Source of the DNA: Monoplex corrugatus
Lineage: Eukaryota > Mollusca > Gastropoda > Littorinimorpha > Ranellidae
Assembly: GCA_030674185.1 (NCBI GenBank)
Contig: JAPXFY010000031.1
Coordinates: 36,383,723 to 36,447,722 of the forward strand
Direction: 5' to 3'
Length of the DNA: 64,000 nt
Shown: one piece after another, positions 63,963 through 64,000 of the stretch
How positions within the stretch are numbered: the stretch's first letter is position 1
Layout: every line of letters begins with the position of its first letter
The notes under the pieces: generated by a model
Database searches by the model: none
Seen by the model: only the letters and a program-made list of their open reading frames with translations
What the model was told of the DNA's origin: nothing
Made by a program: the position numbers and the translations under genes

Positions 63963-64000
63963 ATGCATCAATATGTGCATGTTTCTGGTGCTTCCTGGCC

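Overview
This window looks like nuclear DNA from an animal, most likely a mollusc and probably a gastropod. The evidence is spliced-looking coding exons with GT/AG borders, very long introns, dense dinucleotide microsatellites, many minisatellites, and interspersed repeats of kinds I associate with molluscan genomes (tRNA-derived SINEs, a repeat beginning CAGTTTCAGTTTC, and a repeat containing GGATCTTTAACGTGC). The species cannot be read from the sequence. There is nothing prokaryotic: no operons, no ribosome binding sites, no CRISPR. Nearly all long open frames come from GT, CA, GA or minisatellite DNA.

Host genes. The best gene on the + strand is a split gene of unknown family with four candidate exons at about 26359-27189, 32315-32495, 40462-40683 and 54005-54192. 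It spans at least 28 kb. The exons have good splice borders and compatible phases, except for one apparent extra base in a GGGG run in the third exon. Inside its last visible intron, on the opposite strand (52623-51460), lies an intact 387-codon ankyrin-repeat protein. Its C-terminus resembles a SOCS box, so it is probably an ASB-type Cullin-5 substrate adaptor. Weaker coding candidates lie at 1254-1584, 1846-2180, 2563-2794, 10181-10385 and 10522-10680.

Mobile elements. Degenerate retroelement coding remains are present at several places: an L2/CR1-like LINE end (about 5190-5985), a LINE tail with RNase H (3376-3925, minus), a Penelope-like GIY-YIG endonuclease end (24389-24845, minus), RTE-like ends (32580-32715 and 41300-41690, minus), a LINE with a CCHC plus restriction-like endonuclease end (43224-44876) and another RT C-terminal piece (56555-56910). 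A non-coding AAC-tailed retroposon occurs about ten times, once nested inside another copy with a target duplication. Cut-and-paste elements include two TTAA-flanked piggyBac-like elements (39384-40029 and 62142-63207), a family of about 200-bp TTAA-bounded palindromic MITEs (four copies), and a Harbinger-like MITE flanked by TAA (31212-31716).

Tandem repeats. Minisatellites occur with units of 73 bp (4.6-5.1 kb), 48 bp (9.4-10.1 kb), 52 bp (13.3-14.0 kb), 39 bp (25.6-26.3 kb), 29 bp with higher-order structure (35.1-38.1 kb), 90 bp (45.15-45.65 kb), 31 bp (48.7-49.3 kb), 22 bp (51.3-51.4 kb) and about 53-60 bp (58.2-61.0 kb). Parts of two arrays are full of single-base gaps, which suggests unpolished long-read sequence. 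The rest is intron or intergenic DNA in which I see no gene.
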